Of a DNA stretch of 64,000 nt, positions 43,352-51,263 are shown in pieces (position 1 is the stretch's first letter; each line of letters opens with the position of its first letter). Both the position numbers and the translations under genes were made by a program. The notes under the pieces are model-generated. The model did no database searches. It saw nothing but the letters and a program-made list of their open reading frames with translations, and was not told the DNA's origin. Source of the DNA: Thermodesulfobacterium thermophilum DSM 1276. Its GTDB lineage: Bacteria; Desulfobacterota; Thermodesulfobacteria; Thermodesulfobacteriales; Thermodesulfobacteriaceae. The stretch covers positions 48,320 through 112,319 of the forward strand of contig NZ_ATXI01000005.1 of the NCBI RefSeq assembly GCF_000421605.1, in the 5' to 3' direction.

Positions 43352-45929
43352 ACTGGGGAAGTTTACCTTTATGTAAAACCTGTAACAAAGGTGAAGCCAA
43401 AAATATAGAACTATAAGTCCCTACTATAAAACCTATCGTTAAAGCTAAGGCAAAGTCTCTTATCACTACTCCTCCAAACAAAAGAAGGCTCAAAGACCCA
43501 AAAAGGGTGGTCAAAACGGTGATTATCGTCCGAGAAAAAACGTCATTTATACTTTTGTTGATAAGCTCATCAAAGTTGGCGAAACTATGTTTTTGTAAAT
43601 TCTCTCTGATACGGTCAAAGATTACCACCGTGTCTGTCAAAGAATAACCTGCTAAGGTAAGAAGAGCTGTGATAAAAAGAAGGTTTATCTCTTTTCCTAA
43701 AAGATAAAACAAACCAAAAGTTACTAAAACATCATGAAAGGTCGCCAATCCGGCAGCTATCCCAAAATAAACGTTAAACCTAAAGGCTAAATAGACGATA
43801 ATTCCTACCAAAGCTCCCAGAATAGCTAAAGTTGCTTTGTTTTGAAGTTCTTGACTAATGGTAGAACCTATTTCCTCTTTAGAAACTACATTAAATTTAT
43901 GGTCAGGAAGTTTCTGGTTTAAAAGAGAAAGAATATGATTTACCTCTTCTGTAAGACTTTCTTTGCTAAGTTTGACTTTAAGAAGGATCATGTTTTCTTT
44001 CTTTATGTCTTGTAACATAAAATCTTTTATTCCGCTTTCTTCTAAGGTTTTTCTAAGGAGGCCTAAGTCAGGGGTTTTTTCACTGCTAAGATAAATAATA
44101 GCCCCTCCTGTAAAGTCGATACCTAAGTTGGCTTTACCTAAAAAGGCCTGCAATATTCCAAAACAACCAGTTAAGGAAAGAATTAAAGACAATATGGCAC
44201 AGATTTTTTTAAACTTCATGAAGTTAAAGTTTGCTTTTTTAATCAATTCAAAAAATTTTATCCTAAAATCGATACCCCTTTCGTACAGATATTCATAAAA
44301 GATTTTGGTTGCAAAGATTGCGGTAAAGAGGTTTACTAAGATAGAGATAGATAGGGTTACAGCAAACCCTCTGATAGGACCTGTACCAAAGATGAATAAA
44401 ATTAAAGAGGTGATAAGAACGGTTACATGGGCGTCAAAGATGGTTATAAAAGTTCTTGAATATCCCTGGAAAATGGCAGAAAAAGTCGTCCTTCCAGCTT
44501 TTAACTCTTCTCTTATTCTCTCAAAGATGAGAACGTTAGAATCAACCCCCATTCCTATACTAAGGATAATTCCTGCAATTCCTGGAAGGGTAAGGGTGGC
44601 TTGAAAAGCAGAAAGTAAGGCCAAAAGAAAGTAAATATTTAGAACTAAAGCTATTACAGCAACCACACCTGACATTCTGTAATAAAAAATCGTAAACACG
44701 ATAACCGCTGCTGCTCCTATGACCCCTGCTATCAATCCCTTTTTGATCGAGTCACTACCCAAAGAAGGCCCTATGGTTATGTTTTGCAGTATCTTTACCG
44801 GAGCAGGTAAGGCACCTGCCCTTAAAACCAGTGCCAGGTCAGAAGCTTCTTGCATAGAAAAACCACCTGTAATCTGGGCCTCCCCTCCAGAAATCTTTTC
44901 TTTTATCACCGGAGCTGATCTGACTACCTCATCAAGCACGATAGCTAAACGCTTGCCCACGTTTTCTGAGGTGATAAGTTCAAATATCTTGGCTCCTCTT
45001 GAGTCAAACTGAAGCCATACATAAGGTTCGTTGGTTTGAGGGTTAATTCTTACCTGTGCTGTTTTTAGATAAGTCCCTGTTAACAAAACCTCTTTTTTTA
45101 ACACTATCGGTTTTTTGATAGCCTTTCCTGTTTCTTTATCTTTCTCAACCATAAAATAAAACTGGGAGTCTTGGGGCAGGTAAGGAGCAAGTAGTTTTCT
45201 CCACTCCTCTATTGAAGCATCTAAAGAAATTTTACCGGTTTGTACCAAAGAATTTACTAACTCTGACAGATCAAGCCTTTGCATTGTTTCTTCGTCTACC
45301 AACCTAAACTCAAGTTGTGCGGTTTGGCCTATGATGTTTATGGCTCTTTCTGGGTCTTTAAGACCAGGTAACTGAACTACTATCTTATCTTTCCCCTGTT
45401 TGGTAATAACAGCCTCGGCAACCCCAAACTGGTCTACCCTATTTCTTATTACCTCTAAAACTTGATTTAAAAGGTTTTCTTTTATATAACTGATACGTTC
45501 TTCGGATAAGGTTACCTCAACTATAGATAAATTTTCTTGTTGATACTCTTTGGAAATGGCTATCTCTTTTATTCCCTTTAAAACTTCATCTTTAAAAGCC
45601 TTCACATCTTTTGGGTCTTGAAATTTAAAAACAGCCTTTAGGTTATCGATCGATACCTCATAAGAAGAAGAAGAAACCAATTTGTTGAGTTGGGCTTTAA
45701 TGTCTTGAACATAGTTTTCAAACTGGTTTTGCATAGCTTTATCGATGTCTGGTTGTAATACTAAATGAACCCCACCTTTTAAATCAAGCCCAAGCTTAAG
45801 CTCGCCTCGATAGACATATTTTTTAAACCAAGGAGGAAGGTTGGGTACAAAGGTAGGTAAAAGCAAAAGAGCCGCAAATCCAATTAAAAAAAGGAGAAAA
45901 AAGAGTTTTATTTTAAGTTTAAAAGACAA
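43344..45929 (-). CDS. secDF: SecDF fused protein translocase subunit
   Basis: Proton-driven helper of Sec translocation. SecD and SecF are joined in one chain of 861 residues. The SecD half (1 to ~565) has an N-terminal helix, 'GLDLKGGVHLVLQPD' (about 47-61), a periplasmic P1 domain and 'GVDSNVLIFERIREEL' (VDSNVLIFERIREEL). The SecF half (~570-861) has 'GIDFTGGAIIYL', 'SLTDTVVIFDRIRENL' and 'LFGSLSLLLFGG'. In most bacteria secD and secF are separate; fusions occur in Bacillus and scattered groups. No yajC is next to it. All motifs look intact. Confidence 0.96.
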   Translation of the reverse strand: MSFKLKIKLFFLLFLIGFAALLLLPTFVPNLPPWFKKYVYRGELKLGLDLKGGVHLVLQPDIDKAMQNQFENYVQDIKAQLNKLVSSSSYEVSIDNLKAVFKFQDPKDVKAFKDEVLKGIKEIAISKEYQQENLSIVEVTLSEERISYIKENLLNQVLEVIRNRVDQFGVAEAVITKQGKDKIVVQLPGLKDPERAINIIGQTAQLEFRLVDEETMQRLDLSELVNSLVQTGKISLDASIEEWRKLLAPYLPQDSQFYFMVEKDKETGKAIKKPIVLKKEVLLTGTYLKTAQVRINPQTNEPYVWLQFDSRGAKIFELITSENVGKRLAIVLDEVVRSAPVIKEKISGGEAQITGGFSMQEASDLALVLRAGALPAPVKILQNITIGPSLGSDSIKKGLIAGVIGAAAVIVFTIFYYRMSGVVAVIALVLNIYFLLALLSAFQATLTLPGIAGIILSIGMGVDSNVLIFERIREELKAGRTTFSAIFQGYSRTFITIFDAHVTVLITSLILFIFGTGPIRGFAVTLSISILVNLFTAIFATKIFYEYLYERGIDFRIKFFELIKKANFNFMKFKKICAILSLILSLTGCFGILQAFLGKANLGIDFTGGAIIYLSSEKTPDLGLLRKTLEESGIKDFMLQDIKKENMILLKVKLSKESLTEEVNHILSLLNQKLPDHKFNVVSKEEIGSTISQELQNKATLAILGALVGIIVYLAFRFNVYFGIAAGLATFHDVLVTFGLFYLLGKEINLLFITALLTLAGYSLTDTVVIFDRIRENLQKHSFANFDELINKSINDVFSRTIITVLTTLFGSLSLLLFGGVVIRDFALALTIGFIVGTYSSIFLASPLLQVLHKGKLPQFK

Positions 45930-45948
45930 CTTTTACCTCCTGTAAAAG

Positions 45949-46782
45949 CTATTTTCCACAACCTAAAGCATGCCTTAACCAGCTTAAATTATAATCCAAA
46001 AGTTCAGTAAAGCTACCTTGAAATCTGTAAGTTCCTCCAGACCAAAGTGTTACTACTTTTACTCCCTTACTTTTGAATAAAGATGCATAGTTTTCAAACT
46101 CCGGGTCAGTAATAAAAACTATCTTAGGATTTCTTTTTTGTATGTTTTGAAGCATTTCTGTAAGGGTTTTTGCGCTTGGCTCTCCTTCTTTATGATGTCC
46201 CTTAATCAACGTTTTCTCCTTTATTCCATAAGGTGTTAACAAATAATTAAACACAGGGTGACCTAATATGTATACCTCTTTATACTGACAGTTTTTTAAA
46301 TCTTTAAATTTGGCTTCTAAGAGGTTTACGGTTTTTAGAAATTGTTGCAATCTTTCCCGATAAAAAATCTTATTACCAGGATCTCTTACCTCTAAAAATT
46401 GAACCAAATCAGAGGCTAAACGTTTTACCCTATTTAAATCAAACCACAGATGCGGGTCAACAAACCTTGTTTGACCTCTGGTAAGGCTCAGTAGAGGCTT
46501 GTTAGCCCTTATCTGGTAAACTTTGGTAGCCCAGTGTTCTGTGCCTACGATCACCACAAGGTCTGCATTTCTAATTAAGTTCCATTGAGAAAAGGTAGGC
46601 TCAAAACTATGAAAATCTCTTTTTTCAGACTGTAGCGTGATAACATGTTGTTTGGTAGAAGCTATTTCTTTAACTATTTTTTCTAACGCCGAGTTTGAAA
46701 CCACGATATTTAAGCCATAGGCTTTTGTAATAAAAAAAATCATAAAAAGACATAAACTCGATAAAATTCTAAAGAACCTCAT
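45949..46782 (-). CDS. Zinc/manganese ABC transporter substrate-binding protein (ZnuA-like)
   Basis: A 277-residue periplasmic cluster A-I metal-binding protein with a signal peptide (about 1-22, ending near 'TKAYG'). Metal ligand candidates are in 'DFHSFEPTFSQWNLIRNADLVV' (FHSFEPT), 'VDPHLWFDLNRVKRLA', 'YILGHPVFNYLLTPYGI' and 'FITDPEFENYA'. The frame opens with a TTG four codons earlier, but GGAGG precedes the ATG at 46782, which is used. No permease or ATPase gene is adjacent, so it is an orphan component. The long His-rich loop of ZnuA is absent. Confidence 0.87.
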   Translation of the reverse strand: MRFFRILSSLCLFMIFFITKAYGLNIVVSNSALEKIVKEIASTKQHVITLQSEKRDFHSFEPTFSQWNLIRNADLVVIVGTEHWATKVYQIRANKPLLSLTRGQTRFVDPHLWFDLNRVKRLASDLVQFLEVRDPGNKIFYRERLQQFLKTVNLLEAKFKDLKNCQYKEVYILGHPVFNYLLTPYGIKEKTLIKGHHKEGEPSAKTLTEMLQNIQKRNPKIVFITDPEFENYASLFKSKGVKVVTLWSGGTYRFQGSFTELLDYNLSWLRHALGCGK

Positions 46783-46883
46783 AAGGGCCTCCAAACGTAA
46801 AAAAAGACTTTTTAATTAAAAATTAACAGGTTAGTTTAGTCTGTCAATCACTGAAAAGTTTGAAATAAACTGATTAAAACTCG

Positions 46884-46936
46884 AAAACCCCCTAACTTGA
46901 TTAAAAATATATTTGATTAAAAAGTTAGGGAGTTTT
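46884..46936. repeat. Inverted repeat, 15-base arms with one mismatch
   Basis: Left arm 46884-46898 and right arm 46922-46936 pair over 15 positions with one mismatch; the loop is 23 bases. A run flanks the left arm and T run the right arm, so it could stop transcription from either side, but the large loop is unusual for an intrinsic terminator. It covers the stop codon of the 139-codon frame. Confidence 0.5.
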
Positions 46937-47344
46937 TATATTTAGTATCCTGTTTCTTCTCTTATTACCATATAAAATACGCTCCATTGAAGATTTTTTT
47001 TGATTAACAGGGTCTTTGTAGATGTCTACCCTTCTTATAGACAGATGGTTGTAGTTTCCAGCTGAAGAAAGCAAAGCTCTATCCATGGGAGGCGGGTTCC
47101 CGTTCCCTGTGGTAATCTGAAGCAGAGATTGATGGTCAAAATAAGAAAGATAGGGAGGATAAAGGTCATCACTTTTAGCAGCTATCTTTTGAAAGATTAC
47201 GATTGTATCCCAAATAGCCCCTACATTTTTGATAGCTTCATCCCATTTTTTATCGTAGATAGCTTTAGCTAAAGAAAGAGCTCCTGTGGTGGCGTTAACG
47301 ATTTCATCCCTGCTGGGAGAGCCTGAATCTTTTTCTAAAACCAT
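46925..47344 (-). pseudogene. 3' part of a decayed exported protein (unrecognised)
   Basis: An open frame of 139 codons with a Met at 47344. The same frame continues 36 codons upstream to 47452 with protein-like sequence ('GDTWLFSKDVNVYGSGSNKT', 'EAIEVDAPLIFLY') but has no start codon there. That suggests it is the downstream part of a gene whose 5' part is in the frame of 47374-47634. One added A near 47446 would join them. I do not recognise the family. It ends inside an inverted repeat. If the two shifts are sequence errors, one intact protein of ~279 residues would result. Confidence 0.5.
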
Positions 47345-47373
47345 ATATAGAAAAATAAGTGGCGCGTCTACTT

Positions 47374-47761
47374 CTATAGCCTCTGTTTTGTTGGATCCAC
47401 TTCCGTAGACGTTAACATCCTTAGAGAAAAGCCAAGTATCACCTTTCCTCCATCATCTTCTTTGCATTCCATAACCCAAGATACGCTGTTTCCCTTTATC
47501 TCCTTTTGCTTATAGGCACAGTTTGGATTGGAACCACCCAGACTTTGTTCTTGTATAGAGATAAAATTTTTCTTAGTAAGGCATTGGGTATAAACCTGCT
47601 TAGGCAAGTTTATAGGATAAGAGGAAGATTCCATATCTATAGATATTTCCCATTTTCCTTCTTTTAAATCAATCCCTGGACTTACCTCTGGCTCTTTATT
47701 TACTACAGGCTGTTCCTAAAATTCCTAAAAAGCACAACATAGAAAGACATAGCTTCTTCAT
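47374..47761 (-). pseudogene. 5' part of a decayed lipoprotein with DUF3617-like sequence
   Basis: From an ATG at 47761 a signal peptide is read (MKKLCLSMLCFLGILGTAC, lipobox-like end) and stops after 21 codons. In the +1 frame the sequence continues 'NKEPEVSPGIDLKEGKWEIS' and 'TQCLTKKNF', then 'NCAYKQKEIKGNSVSWVMEC', up to the stop at 47374. The 'W-EI', 'TQCLT' and 'C...I.GN.VSW.MEC' pattern resembles DUF3617 proteins. One base too many in AGTAAATAAAG (47698-47708) explains the first break. The internal Met at 47634 is therefore unlikely to be a true start. Genuine decay or sequence error cannot be told apart here. Confidence 0.55.
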
Positions 47762-47992
47762 GACATAACCTCGAAAATGTAATCAGTCTATACTTACAGT
47801 GTAAATACTTTTTAAAGATAAAGTCAAAACGGATTAAAGCAGATTAAAAAACTTTTTGAGGTTTTTTCTTTATTTTTAAATTTTTTAGAATTTTTTATAG
47901 TTTTATAAAATTATAAAAAATGCTTTTTTTGAAAAACAAAAGGTTTGAAATACCAAGGACACGATAAGAGTTGTAGAAAAATTTTTTGAGAA

Positions 47993-48065
47993 CGCCCCCA
48001 ACGGGATTCGAACCCGTGTCTCTGGCGTGAGAGGCCAGTATCCTAGTCCACTAGACGATGGGGGC
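47993..48065 (-). tRNA. tRNA-Glu (CTC)
   Basis: A 73-base tRNA without encoded CCA. Acceptor GCCCCCA pairs with TGGGGGC; the anticodon stem-loop is CTGGC-CTCTCAC-GCCAG, giving anticodon CTC. The D arm has 'CGTCTAGTGGACTAGGA', typical of tRNA-Glu, and the T arm has GGTTCGAATCC. Confidence 0.96.
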
Positions 48066-48097
48066 TTTATGAAGTTTCTAATATTTTTAGAAATAGA

Positions 48098-48125
48098 AAT
48101 ATAAACGGTTTCCCTCTTTTGTCAA
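48098..48125 (-). promoter_or_regulatory. Sigma-70 promoter of tRNA-Glu
   Basis: Minus strand: -35 TTGACA (48120-48125, perfect), 16-base spacer, -10 TATATT (48098-48103). It would leave a ~25-base 5' leader before the mature tRNA end at 48065. Confidence 0.65.
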
Positions 48126-48254
48126 GTTAAAAATAAAAAATATGTAGGCTCAAATAGTATGTCATTTTGAGGTCAGGCTTATTGACTTTTAAGAGTTTTA
48201 TATTAACTTGCTAAACATAAGGGGGATAAAATCTTTTAGAGGGGTGACGTAGAT

Positions 48255-49001
48255 ATGACAGTTCTGTTAGAAATAGAAGACCTATGGGTAGAGGTTGAAG
48301 GGCGAGAGGTTTTAAAGGGTATATCTCTAAAAATACCTGTAGGAGAAACCCATGTAATATTTGGTAGAAACGGTTCAGGGAAAACTTCGTTGTTGATGAC
48401 GATTATGGGTTTCCCTACCTATAAGGTAAAACATGGAAAAATCTATTTTAAAGGTGAGGATATAACCGACCTTCCTCCTTATGAAAGAGCTAAAAGAGGT
48501 ATAGGGATTATGTTTCAAAGACCTCCTACCATAAAAGGGGTCAAACTAAGGGATATTTTAAAACTCTGTGCCAAGGAAAACAACGTTAAGATCGAAGAGC
48601 TTGTAAGAAGTTTTAACTTTGAAACTTTCCTTGAAAGAGAGGTAAACAAAGGATTTTCAGGGGGAGAACTTAAAAAAAGCGAGCTTCTCCAGCTTCTTGT
48701 TCAAAATCCAGATTTAGTATTACTTGATGAGCCAGAATCTGGGGTTGACGTAGAAAACCTAAACCTTATCGGTCAGATGATAAAAAAACTGTTGCAAAAA
48801 GATACTCCTCACAAACCAAGGACAAAAAGTGGTTTGATCATTACCCATACAGGTTTTATTTTACAGCATGTAGCAGCGGACTTAGGATATGTTATCATGG
48901 ACGGAGAAATCTACTGCACCGGAAATCCTATAGAAATATTTGAGGGTATTCAGAAGTTTGGGTACGAAGGTTGTAAAAACTGTTTAAAAAGACTGGCTTA
49001 A
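48255..49001 (+). CDS. sufC: Fe-S cluster assembly ATPase SufC
   Basis: ABC-type soluble ATPase of SUF Fe-S cluster assembly. It has 248 residues. Walker A is 'GRNGSGKTS' (about 38-46), the signature is 'GFSGGELKKSELLQLL' (FSGGELKKSE, where the family has FSGGEKKRNE) and Walker B is 'LVLLDEPESGVDVENL'. The 'PESGVD' form is typical of SufC (usual DExDSGLD). 'GIGIMFQRPPTIKGVKL' is the Q-loop. It is 16 bases before sufB and would form SufBC with it. Confidence 0.93.
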   Translation: MTVLLEIEDLWVEVEGREVLKGISLKIPVGETHVIFGRNGSGKTSLLMTIMGFPTYKVKHGKIYFKGEDITDLPPYERAKRGIGIMFQRPPTIKGVKLRDILKLCAKENNVKIEELVRSFNFETFLEREVNKGFSGGELKKSELLQLLVQNPDLVLLDEPESGVDVENLNLIGQMIKKLLQKDTPHKPRTKSGLIITHTGFILQHVAADLGYVIMDGEIYCTGNPIEIFEGIQKFGYEGCKNCLKRLA

Positions 49002-49017
49002 TAGGAGGAAAAACAAG

Positions 49018-50172
49018 ATGGCTGAAGATAAACTTCTTAAAGAGTTTAAATCTGCAAAAGAAGGTAACATACCTAAGGACCTTTCAGAACTTTCTGAAGA
49101 AGAAAAGGAAAGGTTAAGGTTTTTAGGGCTTGATTCTTCTTTAAAAAGAGAGGGAGAATACGTTCAGATAGACGCTAAACCTGTGGTTTGTAGAAAACAG
49201 GTTGAAGGACTGGAGATACTTCCCATAACAGAAGCGCTTAAAAAATATGATTGGTTATCAGACTATTACTGGAAGCTTTTATCTCCGGAAAAAGATGAAT
49301 TTACCAAAGCTACAGCCGAAGACCTTGATGATGGTTATTTTATCAGGGCTCTTCCAGGTTATAAGATAGTCTATCCTGTGCAAACCTGTCTTTACATAAG
49401 AACTGAAAAGGTAGCTCAAAAGGTACACAACATCGTGATAGTAGAAGAAGGGGCAGAGTTAAACTTGATAACCTCTTGTTCGGTTCATCCTCATGTAGAA
49501 TCTGCTTTTCATATAGGGGTTTCAGAGTTTTTTGTAAAAAAAAGAGCCAAACTTACCTTTAGCATGCTTCATGTCTGGGGAGAGCAAACTATCGTTAGGC
49601 CAAGAACTGGGGTTTTGGTAGAAGAAGAAGGATCCTATATTTCTACCTATGTAAGTCTTTATCCTGTAAAAGACATACAAACCTCTCCGGTTTGCAGGTT
49701 GGTTGGAGAAGGGGCTAAAGCCTCTTTCGCAAGTATCATCGCCAACCAGCCAGGTTCAAAAATAGACATAGGAGGAGAGGTCTGGTTGGAAGCACCTAAC
49801 ACCAGGACTGAAATCATCTCAAGAACTGTGGTGTATGGCGGAGAAAACATCGCAAGAGGTAAAATCGTAGCCAAAGCTCCAAAAGTCAAAGGACATTTAG
49901 AATGTCAAGGGCTTATGCTCTCTGACGAGGGTATTATGAGGGCTATTCCTCAGCTTGACAGTTATTTTTACGACGTAGAATTAACCCACGAAGCAGCGGT
50001 AGGTAAGATAGCTAAAGAAGAGGTAGAATATCTTATGGCAAGAGGATTAAGTGAAGATGAAGCCACCTCACTTATAGTAAAAGGATTCTTAACCGTTAAG
50101 GTTGAAGGTATCCCTCCTACTTTACAGAAACAAATCGATAAAGTTCTTGAGACCGCCAAACTGGGGTTTTAA
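49018..50172 (+). CDS. sufB: Fe-S cluster scaffold SufB/SufD-type protein
   Basis: SufB/SufD-family beta-helix scaffold, 384 residues, shorter than E. coli SufB. Family stretches are 'VQTCLYIRTEKVAQKVHNIVIVEEGAELNLITSCSVHP' (QKVHNIVIVEEGAEL, then TSCSVHP), 'HVWGEQTIVRPRTGVLVEEEGSY', 'SKIDIGGEVWLEAPNTRTEIISRTVVYGG' (TEIISRTVVYGG) and 'GHLECQGLML'. The C-terminal 'EDEATSLIVKGFL' is also typical. Only this one B/D subunit is present with SufC; no sufD, sufS or sufE is adjacent. This is the minimal SufBC arrangement known from anaerobes and archaea. A GGAGG ribosome site precedes the ATG. Confidence 0.92.
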   Translation: MAEDKLLKEFKSAKEGNIPKDLSELSEEEKERLRFLGLDSSLKREGEYVQIDAKPVVCRKQVEGLEILPITEALKKYDWLSDYYWKLLSPEKDEFTKATAEDLDDGYFIRALPGYKIVYPVQTCLYIRTEKVAQKVHNIVIVEEGAELNLITSCSVHPHVESAFHIGVSEFFVKKRAKLTFSMLHVWGEQTIVRPRTGVLVEEEGSYISTYVSLYPVKDIQTSPVCRLVGEGAKASFASIIANQPGSKIDIGGEVWLEAPNTRTEIISRTVVYGGENIARGKIVAKAPKVKGHLECQGLMLSDEGIMRAIPQLDSYFYDVELTHEAAVGKIAKEEVEYLMARGLSEDEATSLIVKGFLTVKVEGIPPTLQKQIDKVLETAKLGF

Positions 50173-50174
50173 TT

Positions 50175-51263
50175 ATGGATTTTAAGCCTTATCTGAAAAA
50201 GCTAACTCCCTACCCTCCTGGAAAGACGGTAGATGAAATAAAAAGAGAGCTTGGGATAGAAGGTCCGGTTTACAAATTTAACTCCAACGAAAATCCTCTT
50301 GGACCTTCTCGCAAGGTGGTAAAAGTCATAAAAGAATTGGCTAAAACTGTTAATCTATATCCAGAGGCAAGTTATATAGAACTAAAAAGAGCCCTTGCTA
50401 AAAAGTGGGGGCTATCACCAGAAAACTTTATCCTTGGAAATGGTTCTAATGAGGTGATCGAACTTGTTTTTAAGGCGTTAATAAATCCAGGCGATGAAGT
50501 CCTGGTAAGTCAACCCAGTTTTTTGATGTATGAAAAGTTCGCTCAAATTTATGGGGCTAAGGTCAAGGTTGTCCCTCTTGATAACAAACTTAAGCACGAT
50601 ATACCAGGTTTGTTAAGAAATTTGTCTAACAAAACCAAAGTGGTGTTTTTAGACCACCCAAACAACCCCACAGGTAGTGTCTTAGACAGAAAAGATTGGG
50701 GCATTTTTTTTAAAAACCTTCCTGAGAATATCCTGGTGGTAATAGATGAAGCCTACGGAGAGTTCATAGAAGACCCTGAAATTCCCTTAGGTATAGAGTT
50801 TTTGAAAAATGGTTTTAACGTTTTAGTGTTGAGAACCTTTTCTAAGGCTTACGGTCTTGCAGGATTAAGGTTAGGATATGGTATGGCTGAAAAAAGTTTA
50901 GCTCAGCTTTTAGACAGTTTGAGACAACCTTTTAACCTTAATCTTTTTGCCTATAAAGCTGGGCTGATTGCCTTAGAAGATCAGGCTTACCTCAAAAAAA
51001 GCCTAAAAATCGTAAAAGAAGGTAGAAGATATCTAACCCAGGAACTTTCTTCTCTTGGTTTTAAAGTATATCCTTCCCAAGCCAATTTTATCATGGTTGA
51101 TTTTGGTAGTGTTTGTGAAAACCTATATCAAGGGCTGTTAAGAAGAGGGCTTCTTTTAAGACCTCTTAAACCTTATGGGTTTCCAAACTCATTAAGGATT
51201 ACCATAGGACTTCCTGAACAAAATCAGCTTTTGGTTAAAAACATAAAAGAGCTACTTGGTTAA
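50175..51263 (+). CDS. hisC: Histidinol-phosphate aminotransferase
   Basis: PLP-dependent class I/II aminotransferase of histidine synthesis. It has 362 residues. Motifs are 'KFNSNENPLGPS' (about 34-45), 'LGNGSNEVIELV', 'DHPNNPTGSVL' (Asn contacting PLP), 'VVIDEAYGEF' and 'LRTFSKAYGLAGLRLGYGM', with the PLP-binding Lys about residue 229. The C-terminal Arg region is 'PNSLRITIGLPEQN'. It begins two bases after sufB and overlaps the convergent hemerythrin gene by 12 bases. Confidence 0.94.
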   Translation: MDFKPYLKKLTPYPPGKTVDEIKRELGIEGPVYKFNSNENPLGPSRKVVKVIKELAKTVNLYPEASYIELKRALAKKWGLSPENFILGNGSNEVIELVFKALINPGDEVLVSQPSFLMYEKFAQIYGAKVKVVPLDNKLKHDIPGLLRNLSNKTKVVFLDHPNNPTGSVLDRKDWGIFFKNLPENILVVIDEAYGEFIEDPEIPLGIEFLKNGFNVLVLRTFSKAYGLAGLRLGYGMAEKSLAQLLDSLRQPFNLNLFAYKAGLIALEDQAYLKKSLKIVKEGRRYLTQELSSLGFKVYPSQANFIMVDFGSVCENLYQGLLRRGLLLRPLKPYGFPNSLRITIGLPEQNQLLVKNIKELLG

